Made by a program: the position numbers and the translations under genes
Assembly (NCBI RefSeq): GCF_016595245.1
Contig: NZ_JAENHM010000044.1
Location: 339,501 to 403,500, forward strand
DNA from: Azospirillum endophyticum
Lineage (GTDB): Bacteria; Pseudomonadota; Alphaproteobacteria; Azospirillales; Azospirillaceae
Direction of reading: 5' to 3'
DNA length: 64,000 nt
The notes under the pieces: generated by a model
Database searches by the model: none
The model's input: the letters and a program-made list of their open reading frames with translations, nothing else
Told to the model about the DNA's origin: nothing
Part shown: piece by piece, positions 1 to 8,659 of the stretch
Numbering within the stretch: position 1 is the stretch's first letter
How the letters are laid out: each line of letters starts with the position of its first letter

Positions 1-153
1 TTTTTTGCATGGCAAAACGATTTTAGCCGCGCAGTTTCGGCAATGCAGCGACGAATCTCCGTTGACATGCAGCGGATACGAGTGTCGTCATTGTCCCGTA
101 ATGAGAGATAACACATCACAGCCTTTTCCGTTGTGATGACCGGGAGGAAGGAC

Positions 154-1485
154 ATGTCACAGAAGGCTTTCGACGGTCGGATCGACCTTGCCGAACCACC
201 GGCACATGCGGTGGTCGAGGATGCGGACTGCGGGCTCGTCAAGCGCGTCGCATTCGCCAGCGCGATCGGGAACGCGATCGAGTATTACGACTTCACGCTC
301 TACGCGACCGCCACGGCGCTGGTGTTCAACAAAATCTTCTTCCCGAGCTCCGATCCGCTCGTCGGGTCGCTCGCGGCTTTCGCGACCTTCTTCGTCGGCT
401 ATTGCGCAAGGCCGATCGGCGGCATGCTGTTCGGGCATTTCGGGGACCGGGTCGGCCGTAAGGCCATGTTGCTCATCACGATCATGATGATGGGTCTCGG
501 CACGGTCCTGATCGGATTGATGCCGTCCTACGATCAGATCGGGGTGTTCGCACCGATCGGGCTTCTCGTCCTGCGGATCGTTCAGGGCATCGGTCTCGGT
601 GGCGAATATGGTGGCGGCATGGTGATGACCGTGGAACACGCCGCACCGGAGAAGCGCGGCTATTACAGCGCTCTCGTGCACATCGGGGTGCCCGCCGGCT
701 TCCTGATCCCGATCGTGCTGCTGTCGATCATGTCGGCGGCGATGACGGAAGAGGTCTTTCTCTCCTGGGGTTGGCGCCTGCCGTTCCTCTTCTCGATCGT
801 CCTGGTCGGCGTCGGCGTCTTCATCCGGCGGCGGATTTCCGAGACGCCCGCCTTTGCCAAGATGCTGAAGGAGGAGAAGCCGGCACGCCTGCCCCTCGTC
901 GAAGCGGTCACCGGCCATTGGCGCGACATCCTGCTGGGCATCGGCGCCAAGATCGCCGAGAGCGGGCTTTTCAACGTCTATGCCGTCGTCGCGATCACCT
1001 ATTGCATGACGACGCTCGGCCTGCCGAAGCAGACCATCCTGAACGGCGTTCTCCTCGGATGCGCGCTCGAATGCGTCACGCTGCCCTTTTTCGGCGCCCT
1101 GTCAGACCGCATCGGCCGCAAGGCGGTCTACGTCATCGGCATGGGCTTCCAGGCCGTGCTCGCCCTCGTCTTCTTCCCGATGCTCGACACCGGCAACACC
1201 GGGATGATCTGGCTTGCCATCGCACTTGGTCTGGCGATCGGCCACGGCTCGGTCTACGGGGCGCAGGGAGCCTTCTTCAGCGAGCTCTTCCCGGCGCGCA
1301 TCCGCTACTCCGGCCTGTCGCTCGTCCAGCAGTTGGGGCCGATCCTCGGCGGCGGCCTTTCCCCGCTCGTCGCCACGGCAATCCTCGCGGGTTACGGCAC
1401 GACGACCCTCGTGACGGCCTACATGGTGGGAATGGCGCTCCTCTCGGGGCTTTCCGCGCTCGCGCTGAAGCCCCGACACGCCTGA
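154..1485 (+). CDS. MHS-family MFS transporter
   Basis: This 443-residue inner-membrane protein belongs to the metabolite:H+ symporter branch of the major facilitator superfamily, whose known members import shikimate, alpha-ketoglutarate, citrate or proline. The N-terminal part has the typical GNAIEYYDFTLYATA helix-1 signature, the cytoplasmic loop 2-3 motif GHFGDRVGRKAML, and GLGGEYGGGMVMTVEHA in helix 5. The repeat of the loop motif, GALSDRIGRKA, marks the second half. Start chosen at ATG 154 because GGGAGGA lies just upstream at 142-148; a GTG and an ATG at 133 and 136 are in frame but have no ribosome site. It is followed by an IclR regulator and a ruined amidohydrolase, so an organic acid substrate handled by that cassette is likely. 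The substrate cannot be read from sequence. Confidence 0.9.
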   Translation: MSQKAFDGRIDLAEPPAHAVVEDADCGLVKRVAFASAIGNAIEYYDFTLYATATALVFNKIFFPSSDPLVGSLAAFATFFVGYCARPIGGMLFGHFGDRVGRKAMLLITIMMMGLGTVLIGLMPSYDQIGVFAPIGLLVLRIVQGIGLGGEYGGGMVMTVEHAAPEKRGYYSALVHIGVPAGFLIPIVLLSIMSAAMTEEVFLSWGWRLPFLFSIVLVGVGVFIRRRISETPAFAKMLKEEKPARLPLVEAVTGHWRDILLGIGAKIAESGLFNVYAVVAITYCMTTLGLPKQTILNGVLLGCALECVTLPFFGALSDRIGRKAVYVIGMGFQAVLALVFFPMLDTGNTGMIWLAIALGLAIGHGSVYGAQGAFFSELFPARIRYSGLSLVQQLGPILGGGLSPLVATAILAGYGTTTLVTAYMVGMALLSGLSALALKPRHA

Positions 1486-1602
1486 GAGACGGCGGGGGAA
1501 GGAGCGACGGCTCCTCCCCCGCTCAATTTCCCGGCTGACGTCCCGCCCCAAGGCACGCTAGAACGTCGAGGGAATCCATCGTGACGACCCCGACGAGCCC
1601 CC

Positions 1603-2427
1603 ATGGCATCCGATTACGGCGTGAAGTCCTTCCAGAAGATCATGACGATTCTCGAGTGCTTCTCGACCGTCGATCGTAGCCTGTCGGTTTCGGAGATTGC
1701 CGAGCGATCGGGGTTGCCGCGCTCGACGGCGCACCGGTTGGTGCTGTCGCTCCGCCAGATCGGTCTTCTCGACCAGGACGGCAACCGCCTCGAATATCGA
1801 CTGGGCCTCAAGCTGTTCGAACTCGGCACCGCCGTTCTCATCAACATGGACATCCATCGCGAGGCCCGCACCTTCGTGGAGCTGCTTGGGCAGGCCACCG
1901 GCGAATCCGTGCATCTCTGCGTTTTCGACGGCTGGCGCATGTCTTTCGTGGAGCGGGTGCTGGGCGGCCGGTCCGGGCCGAACAATTCGACCATCGTGAT
2001 GGAATCCTCGCCCTGCCACTGCACCGGGGTGGGCAAGGCCGCGCTCGCCTTCCAGGAAGAACAGGTGATCGACCGGATTTGCGGTCTCGGCCTGCCGGCC
2101 TACACGCGCAACACCATCACGGATCCGACCGCGCTCAGAGCCGAGCTCATCCGCATCCGGGAGCGGGGCTATGCGATCGACAACGGCGAGATGGAAGCCG
2201 GCGTGCGCTGCGTCGCCGCTCCGATCCGCAACAGTTCAGGCCGCGTGTTCGCGGCGATCAGCGTGAGCGGGCCGGACCGGCGGATCACCGAGACCCGCGC
2301 ACTCGAACTCGCCCCCAAGGTGATCGAGCACGCCGAACTCGTCTCGGCGCGGCTCGGCTGGCAACCGCCGAAGCGTGCCCGCGGGCGGGGACGCCCCCCG
2401 GCGGCCGCGGTTACGACCAACTCGTAG
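1603..2427 (+). CDS. IclR-family transcriptional regulator
   Basis: The protein has 274 residues, the usual IclR size. Residues 5-65 form the N-terminal winged helix-turn-helix (SVSEIAERSGLPRSTAHR), and residues 80-250 form the effector-binding IclR domain with the typical stretch PCHCTGVGKAALAF and the late motif GVRCVAAPIRNSSGRV. IclR proteins usually control neighbouring aromatic or organic-acid catabolism genes. Here it follows the MHS transporter by 117 bp on the same strand and precedes the amidohydrolase pseudogene on the other strand. The C-terminus is an Arg/Pro/Ala-rich tail beyond the conserved domain. No strong ribosome site precedes ATG 1603, but the HTH begins soon after it, so the start is probably right. 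Confidence 0.9.
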   Translation: MASDYGVKSFQKIMTILECFSTVDRSLSVSEIAERSGLPRSTAHRLVLSLRQIGLLDQDGNRLEYRLGLKLFELGTAVLINMDIHREARTFVELLGQATGESVHLCVFDGWRMSFVERVLGGRSGPNNSTIVMESSPCHCTGVGKAALAFQEEQVIDRICGLGLPAYTRNTITDPTALRAELIRIRERGYAIDNGEMEAGVRCVAAPIRNSSGRVFAAISVSGPDRRITETRALELAPKVIEHAELVSARLGWQPPKRARGRGRPPAAAVTTNS

Positions 2428-2429
2428 CC

Positions 2430-3077
2430 ACGACCAGCCGAGGCATGCATCGGCGGATGCCATCAGCGAATTCGGGCGTCGGATCGGATCTCGATCCGAT
2501 CCCGCCGATCAGAGCACGACGGTCAGCACGACGTTCGCAGGCCTCACGCAGCAGATCGACGCTCCGCGACGCCGGCTCCAGCGTCAGCCCGGCACGGTAA
2601 GGGGCGGGGAGCTCGATCCAAACGGCGGGCGTTCGGTGCGGCGGTTCGCCGGATCGATTCCACCCTGCGGCAGGCCAAAATGGTCGATCACCACGGTCGC
2701 GCCAACGGCGGCGATGGCGGGGACGACCTCCGCGAGGTCGTCGAAGCGGCGCTGGATTTCGACCTGCCAGCGGCGGGCGGCGAGGCGACGGAAGAAATCC
2801 TGCCTGTGCGCCGTCGTGTAATCCTCCAATTCGCGACCACGCGCAGCCGCTGCGGATGTGGGCGCAGCGCGACCTCGATGAAACTGTTGTCGGTACCGAG
2901 GAAGCTGGGCTGGAGCAGCACGCCATGGCTGAATCCCGCCCGATCCTGCAGCGAGAGTCAGTCCAAGAGTTCCGCCGCATGGGCCGGGCTGTAGCGTCGG
3001 CCCGCCGCCATCGGTAGGTCGGGGCGGAAGATCTGGGCATGCGTGTCGATGCCCCTGATCTGGGGGTGTGCGGTCAT
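2430..3077 (-). pseudogene. Amidohydrolase (TIM-barrel metal hydrolase) pseudogene
   Basis: The minus strand carries recognisable pieces of an amidohydrolase-2 family protein spread over three frames. From ATG 3077 the frame reads MTAHPQIRGIDTHAQIF, the usual N-terminal metal-binding start, and stops at TGA 2958-2960. The same frame then resumes with GVLLQPSFLGTDNSFIEVA down to about 2830. The next part, WQVEIQRRFDDLAEVV followed by VVIDHFGLPQ, lies in a second frame at about 2780-2690. The third part, VWIELPAPYRAGLTL, is in a third frame near 2620. One nonsense codon and at least two frameshifts therefore break the gene, and the C-terminal metal-ligand region is not recognisable. It probably worked with the neighbouring transporter and IclR regulator before decay. 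Confidence 0.75.
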
Positions 3078-3203
3078 CCGTCGATCCATGCAGACAAAGA
3101 GGGATCGGCCCCTGCGCGGCGGCGTTCTGCAACGCCGTCGCACGGGGGCCGATCGAAGCGCCGGCATCGGTCGGACGATGCCATGGCTCGCGTTGTCTCG
3201 CGG

Positions 3204-3968
3204 TCAGACCTGGGCCATCCCGCCGTCGGCGAACAGCTCGACGCCGTTGATGAAGCTGCTGTCGTCGGACGCCAGGAAGACGGCGGCCTTGGCGATCTCG
3301 TCGGCGTCGCCGACCCGGCCCAGCGGCACCTGGGCGGCCAGGTAATCCACCAGCCCCTGCTGCTGTGCCGCGTCGGGACCGGCCAGTTCGACCAGGCCCG
3401 GCGTGCGGATCGGACCGGGGCTGAGCGTGTTGATGCGGATGCCGCGGTCCTTCAGGTCCAGGATCCAGCTGCGGGCGAAGTTGCGCACCGCCGCCTTGCT
3501 GGCGCTGTAGACGCTGAAGGCCGCCGTGCCCATGCTGCCGGCGGTGGAGCCGGCCAGGATCACCGACGCACCCTTGCCCAGCAGCGGCAGCGCCTTCTGC
3601 ACGGTGAACAGCACGCCTTTCACATTGCGGTTGAAGGTATCGTCATACTGCTCCTCGGTGATGGAGCCCAGCGGCAGCATGCCGCCGCCGCCGGCATTGG
3701 CGTAGAGCACGTCGAGCCGGCCCGCTTCGCTTTGGATTTGGGCATAGAGCCGGTCGAGATCGGTGAGGTTGGAGGAGTCGGCCTGCACTCCCGTCGCCGT
3801 GCCGCCGGCGCTGCGGATCGCCGCGACCGCGGCCTCCAGTTCGGACTGGCGGCGGCCGGTGAGATAGACGGTGGCGCCTTCGGCGGCGAAGCGCCTGGCC
3901 GCGGCGAGGCCGATGCCGCTGGTGGCGCCGGTGACGAGGGCGATCTTGCCATCGAGTTTGCGTGACAT
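3204..3968 (-). CDS. SDR-family NAD(P)-dependent oxidoreductase
   Basis: A 254-residue classical short-chain dehydrogenase/reductase, soluble and cytoplasmic. It has the cofactor motif TGATSGIG at residues 12-19, the structural motif NAGGG, the catalytic Ser in ILAGSTAGS, and the YSASK active-site pair. The C-terminal PGPIRTPG and the [15 protein letters not shown] ending are typical of the family. ATG 3968 is preceded by AAGGAGA and was chosen over a longer in-frame extension that lacks SDR features. The substrate is unknown. It is divergent from a LysR regulator across 103 bp that hold a T-N11-A box, so the regulator probably controls it. This arrangement is common for SDRs of the quinone or xenobiotic reductase type. 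Confidence 0.93.
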   Translation of the reverse strand: MSRKLDGKIALVTGATSGIGLAAARRFAAEGATVYLTGRRQSELEAAVAAIRSAGGTATGVQADSSNLTDLDRLYAQIQSEAGRLDVLYANAGGGGMLPLGSITEEQYDDTFNRNVKGVLFTVQKALPLLGKGASVILAGSTAGSMGTAAFSVYSASKAAVRNFARSWILDLKDRGIRINTLSPGPIRTPGLVELAGPDAAQQQGLVDYLAAQVPLGRVGDADEIAKAAVFLASDDSSFINGVELFADGGMAQV

Positions 3969-4040
3969 CCGAAGTCTCCTTGGAATTGCGTTGTTCGCTG
4001 GAGACAAAGCTATCGACGACGCGTACCCATCGAAATAGAA

Positions 4041-4055
4041 ATGACTGAAAATCAT
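4041..4055. promoter_or_regulatory. Candidate LysR-type T-N11-A box
   Basis: The sequence ATGACTGAAAATCAT has inverted ATGA/TCAT arms and fits the T-N11-A pattern bound by LysR-type regulators. It lies between the divergent SDR (start 3968) and LysR (start 4072) genes, close to the LysR start, which suits autoregulation together with control of the SDR. Confidence 0.4.
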
Positions 4056-4071
4056 CGTTGCAGGATTGTCG

Positions 4072-4995
4072 ATGTCGAAGCTGCCGGATTTCGAGGGGCT
4101 GGCGATGTTCGCCAAGGTGGTGGAAGAACGATCCTTCGCCGGTGCGGCCCGCACCATGGGCGTGTCGGTCGCCACCGTGTCGCGGGCCGTGGGCCGGCTC
4201 GAAGAGCGGCTGGGCGCGAGGCTGTTCAACCGCACCTCCCGCCGGCTGGCCCTGACCGATTTCGGCCATTCCCTGGCCGAGCGGGCGACCCGCCTCTATG
4301 ACGAAGCGGAGGCGGCGGAGAATGCCGTGCGCGAGATGTCCAGCCGGCCGCGCGGCCTGATCCGCCTGGCGGTGCCGATGTCGTTCGGCCTGCGCTGGGT
4401 GGCGCCCTTGCTGCCGGATTTCTTCCGCCTCTATCCGGAGATTTCCATCGACCTGCATCTCAGCGACGCCGCCGTCGATCTGGTCGGCGACGGCTTCGAT
4501 GCCGCCCTGCGTATCGCCGTTCTGCCCGACAGCTCGCTGGTGGCGCGGCGGCTGTGCGGGGTAGCGCCGGTGGTGCTTGCCGCGCCGAGCTATCTTGCCC
4601 GCCATGGCGAACCCCGGCATCCCCGCGAACTGAACGGCCATCATTGCCTGGGCTATGCCTATCGCCGCCGGCAGGACATCTGGCGCTTCACCAACAGCGC
4701 CGGCGAGGAGGAGAGCGTCACGCCCACCGGCCCGCTGCGCGTCACCAACGCCGACGCATTGGTGCCGATGCTGCTGGAGGGGCTGGCCATCGCCGAACTG
4801 CCGGAATTCATGGCGGCGGACCTCCTGGCCGATGGACGGCTCACCGCCATCCTGACCGACTGGTCGCTGCCGAAGGGAGGCCTCTATTTCGTCACGCCGT
4901 CGGCCCGCTCCCGCCCGGCGAAAATCGGCGTGCTGGCCGACTTCCTGATCGATCGCCTGTCGGAACCGGCTTGGCGGCGCGGGACCGGTCTGTAG
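4072..4995 (+). CDS. LysR-family regulator (CrgA/DmlR-like)
   Basis: A 307-residue LysR-type transcriptional regulator. Residues 5-65 form the winged HTH ([20 protein letters not shown] followed by [16 protein letters not shown]), and residues 90-295 form the periplasmic-binding-like effector domain, with [10 protein letters not shown] at its start and the [12 protein letters not shown] stretch typical of the CrgA/DmlR group. The start is set at ATG 4072; a TTG two codons upstream (4066) would also be possible. The gene is divergent from the SDR at 3968 and probably regulates it. Its 3' end runs toward the vapBC remnant on the opposite strand. Confidence 0.92.
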   Translation: MSKLPDFEGLAMFAKVVEERSFAGAARTMGVSVATVSRAVGRLEERLGARLFNRTSRRLALTDFGHSLAERATRLYDEAEAAENAVREMSSRPRGLIRLAVPMSFGLRWVAPLLPDFFRLYPEISIDLHLSDAAVDLVGDGFDAALRIAVLPDSSLVARRLCGVAPVVLAAPSYLARHGEPRHPRELNGHHCLGYAYRRRQDIWRFTNSAGEEESVTPTGPLRVTNADALVPMLLEGLAIAELPEFMAADLLADGRLTAILTDWSLPKGGLYFVTPSARSRPAKIGVLADFLIDRLSEPAWRRGTGL

Positions 4996-5019
4996 ACGAG
5001 CCTATCGAGGCTATCGCGC

Positions 5020-5143
5020 CTCCGGAGCCATTGGAGCAGCAGAGGGGAATACGAACGACAGCGTTTGGCATCGCCGGTCAGCTGCGGCAGCCCGAGCACC
5101 GCCGCATGAGGTCGAGAAGCACATTGGTTTTGACCATCGCCAT
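5020..5143 (-). pseudogene. vapC toxin remnant with internal deletion
   Basis: Immediately downstream of the antitoxin gene (7 bp after its stop), ATG 5143 opens MAMVKTNVLLDLM. This matches the beginning of VapC PIN-domain RNases (usually DTNVLLDL), with Lys replacing the catalytic Asp. The frame stops at 5078-5080. In another frame, the same DNA reads VLGLPQLTGDAKRCRSY from about 5099 down. This matches the C-terminal VapC stretch GLPLLTGDAKRFR. The middle of the protein (about 100 residues with the other acidic catalytic residues) is absent. The simplest reading is an internal deletion that joined both ends out of frame and inactivated the toxin. Confidence 0.7.
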
Positions 5144-5150
5144 CGGGCGA

Positions 5151-5387
5151 TCAGTCCGCGCCCCGAGTCAGCGCCATGATCTGATCCGTGGTCAGACCCG
5201 CCGTGGCCCGGCCCCGCAGCCGCTCGAACCGGCTCCTTACCGGTGCCGTTCGGTCCGCCCGTCTCAGGACAACGCGCCCGTCCTCCGCAATCTCGAATTC
5301 CACCGCGCTACCGGGCTTGAGGCCCAAAAGGTCGCGAATCGGCTTGGGAATGGTGACTTGCCCGTTGCTGGTGAGCATTGTGGCCAT
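5151..5387 (-). CDS. vapB: AbrB/MazE-type antitoxin (VapB-like), now orphan
   Basis: A 78-residue SpoVT/AbrB-fold DNA-binding protein. The N-terminal swapped-hairpin domain is clear (MATMLTSNGQVTIPKPIRDL, residues 1-20), followed by LGLKPGSAVEFEI. The C-terminal tail ends TTDQIMALTRGAD, the toxin-neutralising segment typical of VapB. The start at ATG 5387 has GGAG upstream; a longer in-frame reading adds sequence unrelated to the family. In intact modules vapB overlaps or abuts vapC, and both are autoregulated by the complex. Here the vapC that follows is deleted internally, so this antitoxin is probably an orphan. It may still repress its own promoter or neutralise other PIN toxins. Confidence 0.85.
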   Translation of the reverse strand: MATMLTSNGQVTIPKPIRDLLGLKPGSAVEFEIAEDGRVVLRRADRTAPVRSRFERLRGRATAGLTTDQIMALTRGAD

Positions 5388-5546
5388 GATCACTCCAATA
5401 CCATCGAAAGCCCAAGGATCGCCCAGCAGGGTGCGGAGCGTTCCGCAACGGACGTCTTGAAAAACCGAACGGGCGCTCGCCTTATGTAGCGGCCGGTCCC
5501 CGGGCCGGGACATCGATCAACGGCACGCAAGACGGAGCAAAGCGGA

Positions 5547-6239
5547 ATGGGCAGCGTACAGGAGTTCCAGGCACGGTTCGACCTGTCGATGGAAGCGCTG
5601 TGCGCCCGCATCCTGGAGCGCCATGCCGCGACCATCCGGGTGAAGAAGCCGGCCGTCGCCGTCGCCAACCTCGCGCGCATCGTCGAGACCACCCTGACGC
5701 TGGCGAACCGCAAGGGTTTCCATTCCATGAGCCTGCGCGACCTGGCCGAACAGTCGGGGCTGAGCATGGGGGCGCTCTACGCCTATTTCGACGGCAAGGA
5801 CACGCTGTTGCTGATGATCCTGAACCAGGTGGTCGGCGCGGTGGAGGAGGTGCTGGGCCGCCCGCCGGACGCCTTGGCGACCGATCCGGCGGCCCGGCTG
5901 CGCTGGCTGCTGGAGACCCACCTGTTCTTGACCGAGACCATGCATCCCTGGTTCGTCTTCGCCTACATGGAGGCGAAGGCCTTCTCCAAGGAGGGGCGCG
6001 ACCTTGCGATCGGCAGCGAGATGATGACCGAAAGCATGATCGCCGACGCGCTGGCCGAAGGGGTCGCCCGTGGCCGATTCAGGGTGCCGGACGTGGCGAT
6101 GACCGCCGCGCTGATCAAGCCGATGCTGCAGGACTGGTACGTCAAGCGGGCCAAGCACCGCCGCCGCGGCATCACGCCCGAACATTATGCCGCCTCCCTG
6201 ATCGACTTCGTCGAGATGGCGGCGGGGCTACGGACATAG
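5547..6239 (+). CDS. TetR/AcrR-family transcriptional regulator
   Basis: A 230-residue TetR-type repressor. The HTH lies further in than usual, at about residues 40-90 (ANRKGFHSMSLRDLAEQSG, LSMGALYAYFDGKDTLLLM), after a 35-residue N-terminal extension containing a helix. The C-terminal half is an all-alpha ligand-binding domain of unknown specificity (TetR_C type, HPWFVFAYMEAKAFS). The gene converges with the MFS transporter at 6300, with a strong hairpin terminator between. No divergent target is adjacent: the orphan vapB is transcribed away on the other strand 160 bp upstream. What it controls is therefore not evident. Confidence 0.9.
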   Translation: MGSVQEFQARFDLSMEALCARILERHAATIRVKKPAVAVANLARIVETTLTLANRKGFHSMSLRDLAEQSGLSMGALYAYFDGKDTLLLMILNQVVGAVEEVLGRPPDALATDPAARLRWLLETHLFLTETMHPWFVFAYMEAKAFSKEGRDLAIGSEMMTESMIADALAEGVARGRFRVPDVAMTAALIKPMLQDWYVKRAKHRRRGITPEHYAASLIDFVEMAAGLRT

Positions 6240-6242
6240 AAA

Positions 6243-6284
6243 AGCCTCCGGCATCATGCGATGTCGCATGATGCCGGAGGCTTG
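6243..6284. terminator. Perfect 20-bp hairpin, shared terminator
   Basis: A perfect inverted repeat: a 20-nt arm (6243-6262), two unpaired bases, and its exact complement (6265-6284). It sits between the convergent TetR gene (stop 6239) and MFS gene (stop 6300). On the minus strand the stem is followed by TTTT, so it should terminate the MFS transcript well. On the plus strand no T-run follows. Confidence 0.85.
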
Positions 6285-6299
6285 TGGCAGGAGAAGGGG

Positions 6300-7529
6300 T
6301 CAGCGGTCGGAGCGGGTGAAGAGACGCAGGATCAGGGCGGCGGTCGAGGCGGCGGTGGCGACGGCGATCACGCCATTCCAGCCCCAGATCGCCAGCGCCT
6401 GGCTGCCCAACGTGGCGCCGGCAGCCATGCCAATGAACATGCCGACCATCAGCACCGCGTTCAGGCGGCTGCGGGCGGCCGGGTCGATGCCGTAGACGAT
6501 GGTCTGGTGGGAGATCAGCGAGGCCTGGACGCCCAGGTCGAAACCGACGGCGCTCGCCACCAGCAGCCACAGGCGGCCTCCTTCGGGCAGCAGAGGCGAC
6601 AGGGCCATGGCGGCGAAGGACAGGGCGGCCAGCCCGGCGCCCAGCCGGGTCATCAGGGCCGGGCCGCGGCTGTCGGCGATGCGGCCCGCCACCGGCGCCA
6701 CCAGCGCACCCGCCGCTCCGGCCAGCCCGAAGGCACCGGCCGCGGCGGCACCCAGATGGAACGGCGCACCGTGCAGCATCACCGCCAGGGTCGACCAGAA
6801 GGCGCTGAAGCCCACCGACAGCAGGCCCTGGGCGATCGCCGCCCGGCGCAGCCCCGGATGGCGGGCCCACAGCGTGACCAGCGAACCCAGCAGTTCACCG
6901 TACCCAAGATCGGTCGTCGGCTTGAAGCGCGGCAACCCGCGCCACAGCGCCACGCCCAGCAGCGCGATGCTGCCGGCCGCCGCCACGAACACGGCGCGCC
7001 AGCCGTAATGCTCGGCGATGACGCCGCTGACCACCCGCGACAGCAGGATGCCCAGCAGCAACCCGGTCATCACCGTGCCGACCACCCGGCCGCGATGTTC
7101 CGCCGGAGCCAGGGTGGCTGCGGCGGGAACGATGTCCTGCGCCAGCGTCGCCGACAGGCCCAGGACCAGGCTCGCCGCCAGCAACCCGCCGATGGAAGGC
7201 GCGAAGCCCGCCGTCAGCAGCGCCGCAGCCAGGATGGCGGTCTTCGCCAGGATGATGCGGCGGCGGTCGATGCGGTCGCCCAGCGGCGCCAGCAGCAGGA
7301 TGCCGAAGGCGTAGCCGAGTTGCGTCAGCGTCGGCACCCAGCCGACCGTCTGGTCGGCGGCCCCGATGTCGGCGCCGAGAACGCCGAGCATGGGCTGGCT
7401 GTAATAGAGGGACGCCACCGCCAGACCGGCGCCCGCCGCCATCAGGAAGACCAGGGGCCGGCTTATCCCGGCGTCGCGCGCCGGTGCCAGGATGACCGGG
7501 CTTGCATGCGCGGATTGAATGGTCGACAT
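6300..7529 (-). CDS. MFS transporter (drug/sugar efflux type)
   Basis: A 409-residue, twelve-helix major facilitator protein resembling the AraJ/YnfM/Bcr-like exporters. Helices begin at about residue 25 (LVFLMAAGAGLAVASLYYSQ). The loop 2-3 motif reads LGDRIDRRRIIL, and the RVVGTVMTGLLLGILLSR stretch in helix 5 resembles motif C of exporters. ATG 7529 begins the gene, and the divergent LysR regulator starts 121 bp away, an arrangement typical of a substrate-inducible efflux pump. The substrate is unknown. A strong hairpin terminator follows the stop. Confidence 0.9.
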   Translation of the reverse strand: MSTIQSAHASPVILAPARDAGISRPLVFLMAAGAGLAVASLYYSQPMLGVLGADIGAADQTVGWVPTLTQLGYAFGILLLAPLGDRIDRRRIILAKTAILAAALLTAGFAPSIGGLLAASLVLGLSATLAQDIVPAAATLAPAEHRGRVVGTVMTGLLLGILLSRVVSGVIAEHYGWRAVFVAAAGSIALLGVALWRGLPRFKPTTDLGYGELLGSLVTLWARHPGLRRAAIAQGLLSVGFSAFWSTLAVMLHGAPFHLGAAAAGAFGLAGAAGALVAPVAGRIADSRGPALMTRLGAGLAALSFAAMALSPLLPEGGRLWLLVASAVGFDLGVQASLISHQTIVYGIDPAARSRLNAVLMVGMFIGMAAGATLGSQALAIWGWNGVIAVATAASTAALILRLFTRSDR

Positions 7530-7637
7530 CGTTTGAACCCCTCAAGGACGTCCTGTCAGGACCGTCATGACCGTGATTGAGGGTGAGTATGGCGGCGGCG
7601 CGCTGGCGACGGTAGCCGGAGCAGGTGTAGATTTGCT

Positions 7638-7652
7638 ATACGTTGAACGTAT
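7638..7652. promoter_or_regulatory. Perfect palindrome over the LysR start codon
   Basis: ATACGTTGAACGTAT is a perfect 7-bp inverted repeat around one central base and fits the LysR T-N11-A pattern. Its last two bases are the first two of the chosen LysR start codon (7651). It is a likely site of autoregulation that could also act on the divergent MFS promoter. Confidence 0.5.
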
Positions 7653-8589
7653 GAGCCATGATCTTTCGGCGATCGGCAGCGATCGCATCGCCCTGCTGGA
7701 GACCTTCGTCCGCATCGTCGAATCCGGCAGCCTGTCGGCGGCGGCGGCGCAGCTGGGCAGCACCCAGCCGACGGTCAGCCGCCGCCTGCAGCAGCTGGAA
7801 CGCCTGCTGGGCGTCCGGTTGCTGCAGCGCTCCACCCACCGGATGAACCTGACGGAGGACGGGACGCGCTGTTTCGAGCGGGCCAAGGATCTGCTCGCCG
7901 ACTGGCAAATCCTGGAAAGCGACGTTCGCGGCGCCGACGACCAGCCGGCCGGCCATCTGCGGGTGGTGGCGCCGCATGCCTTCGGACAGCAGCAGCTGGT
8001 CGGGCCGGTGGCGGAGTATCTGCGCCGCTATCCGCGGATGACGGTGGAATGGCTCCTGCACGACCGCATGCCCGACTTCATCGGCGAGGGCATCGACTGC
8101 GCCATCCGCGTCGGCGAGATCCTCGACCCGTCCGTCGTCGCCCTGCGGCTGGCCGAGGTGCCGCGCATCGTCGTCGCCTCCCCCACCCTGCTCGGCGGCC
8201 GTCCGCTGCCGCAACGACCGGACGAGTTGGCGGACCTGCCGTGGCTGGCGCTGCACACCTTCTATCGGGACGAGGTGACGCTGACCCATGCCGGAACCGG
8301 CGAGACGGCGCGCTTCAGCATCCGGCCGCGCCTGTCGACCGACGGGCTGCAGGCGATCCGCAACGCCGCGATCCTCGGGCTGGGTGTCGCCATCGGCTCG
8401 CAATGGGCGCTGGTGGAGGATCTGGCGGCACGCCGGCTCGTGCAGCTGGTGCCGGAATGGCAGGCGGCCACGCTGCCGGTCAGCCTGGTCTATCCGCCGG
8501 TCCGCCACCAGCCGGCCCGCCTGCGCCGCTTCATCGACGTGATGCGCGTCGCGGTGCCCCTCGCGTTCAGGACGTTTCAGACACCTTGA
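7651..8589 (+). CDS. LysR-family regulator of the divergent MFS gene
   Basis: A 312-residue LysR-type regulator. Residues 10-70 form the HTH domain (SGSLSAAAAQLGSTQPTVSR, then RLLQRSTHRMNLTEDG), and residues 98-305 form the effector-binding domain (LRVVAPHAFGQQQL, GEGIDCAIRVGEI). ATG 7651 is preferred because the HTH starts soon after; an in-frame ATG at 7567 adds 28 residues that do not look like LysR sequence. A ribosome site is weak, and a palindrome overlaps the start. It is divergent from the MFS exporter at 7529 and probably controls it. A G+C-rich hairpin follows the stop. Confidence 0.9.
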   Translation: MSHDLSAIGSDRIALLETFVRIVESGSLSAAAAQLGSTQPTVSRRLQQLERLLGVRLLQRSTHRMNLTEDGTRCFERAKDLLADWQILESDVRGADDQPAGHLRVVAPHAFGQQQLVGPVAEYLRRYPRMTVEWLLHDRMPDFIGEGIDCAIRVGEILDPSVVALRLAEVPRIVVASPTLLGGRPLPQRPDELADLPWLALHTFYRDEVTLTHAGTGETARFSIRPRLSTDGLQAIRNAAILGLGVAIGSQWALVEDLAARRLVQLVPEWQAATLPVSLVYPPVRHQPARLRRFIDVMRVAVPLAFRTFQTP

Positions 8590-8593
8590 ACGC

Positions 8594-8627
8594 GGAACCC
8601 CGCGGCAATTGCTGCCGCGGGGCTTCC
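8594..8627. terminator. G+C-rich hairpin between convergent genes
   Basis: CCCCGCGGCA (8598-8607) pairs exactly with TGCCGCGGGG (8613-8622) around a 5-nt loop. GGAA/TTCC can extend the stem past one bulged base. It lies just after the LysR stop (8589) and before the convergent CsbD gene (stop 8660), so it can serve both. Confidence 0.75.
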
Positions 8628-8659
8628 TAGACAATCGATCCTTGCCGCGCGAGACGGCG

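Noticed and set aside
1..153. TTGACA at 62-67 as a promoter for the first transporter
   Set aside because: No convincing -10 element is found at the right distance, and the G+C-rich host may not use this consensus; too weak to report as a feature.
3039..3965. 308-codon plus-strand open frame opposite the SDR gene
   Set aside because: It is a shadow of a well-supported SDR and of the amidohydrolase pseudogene.
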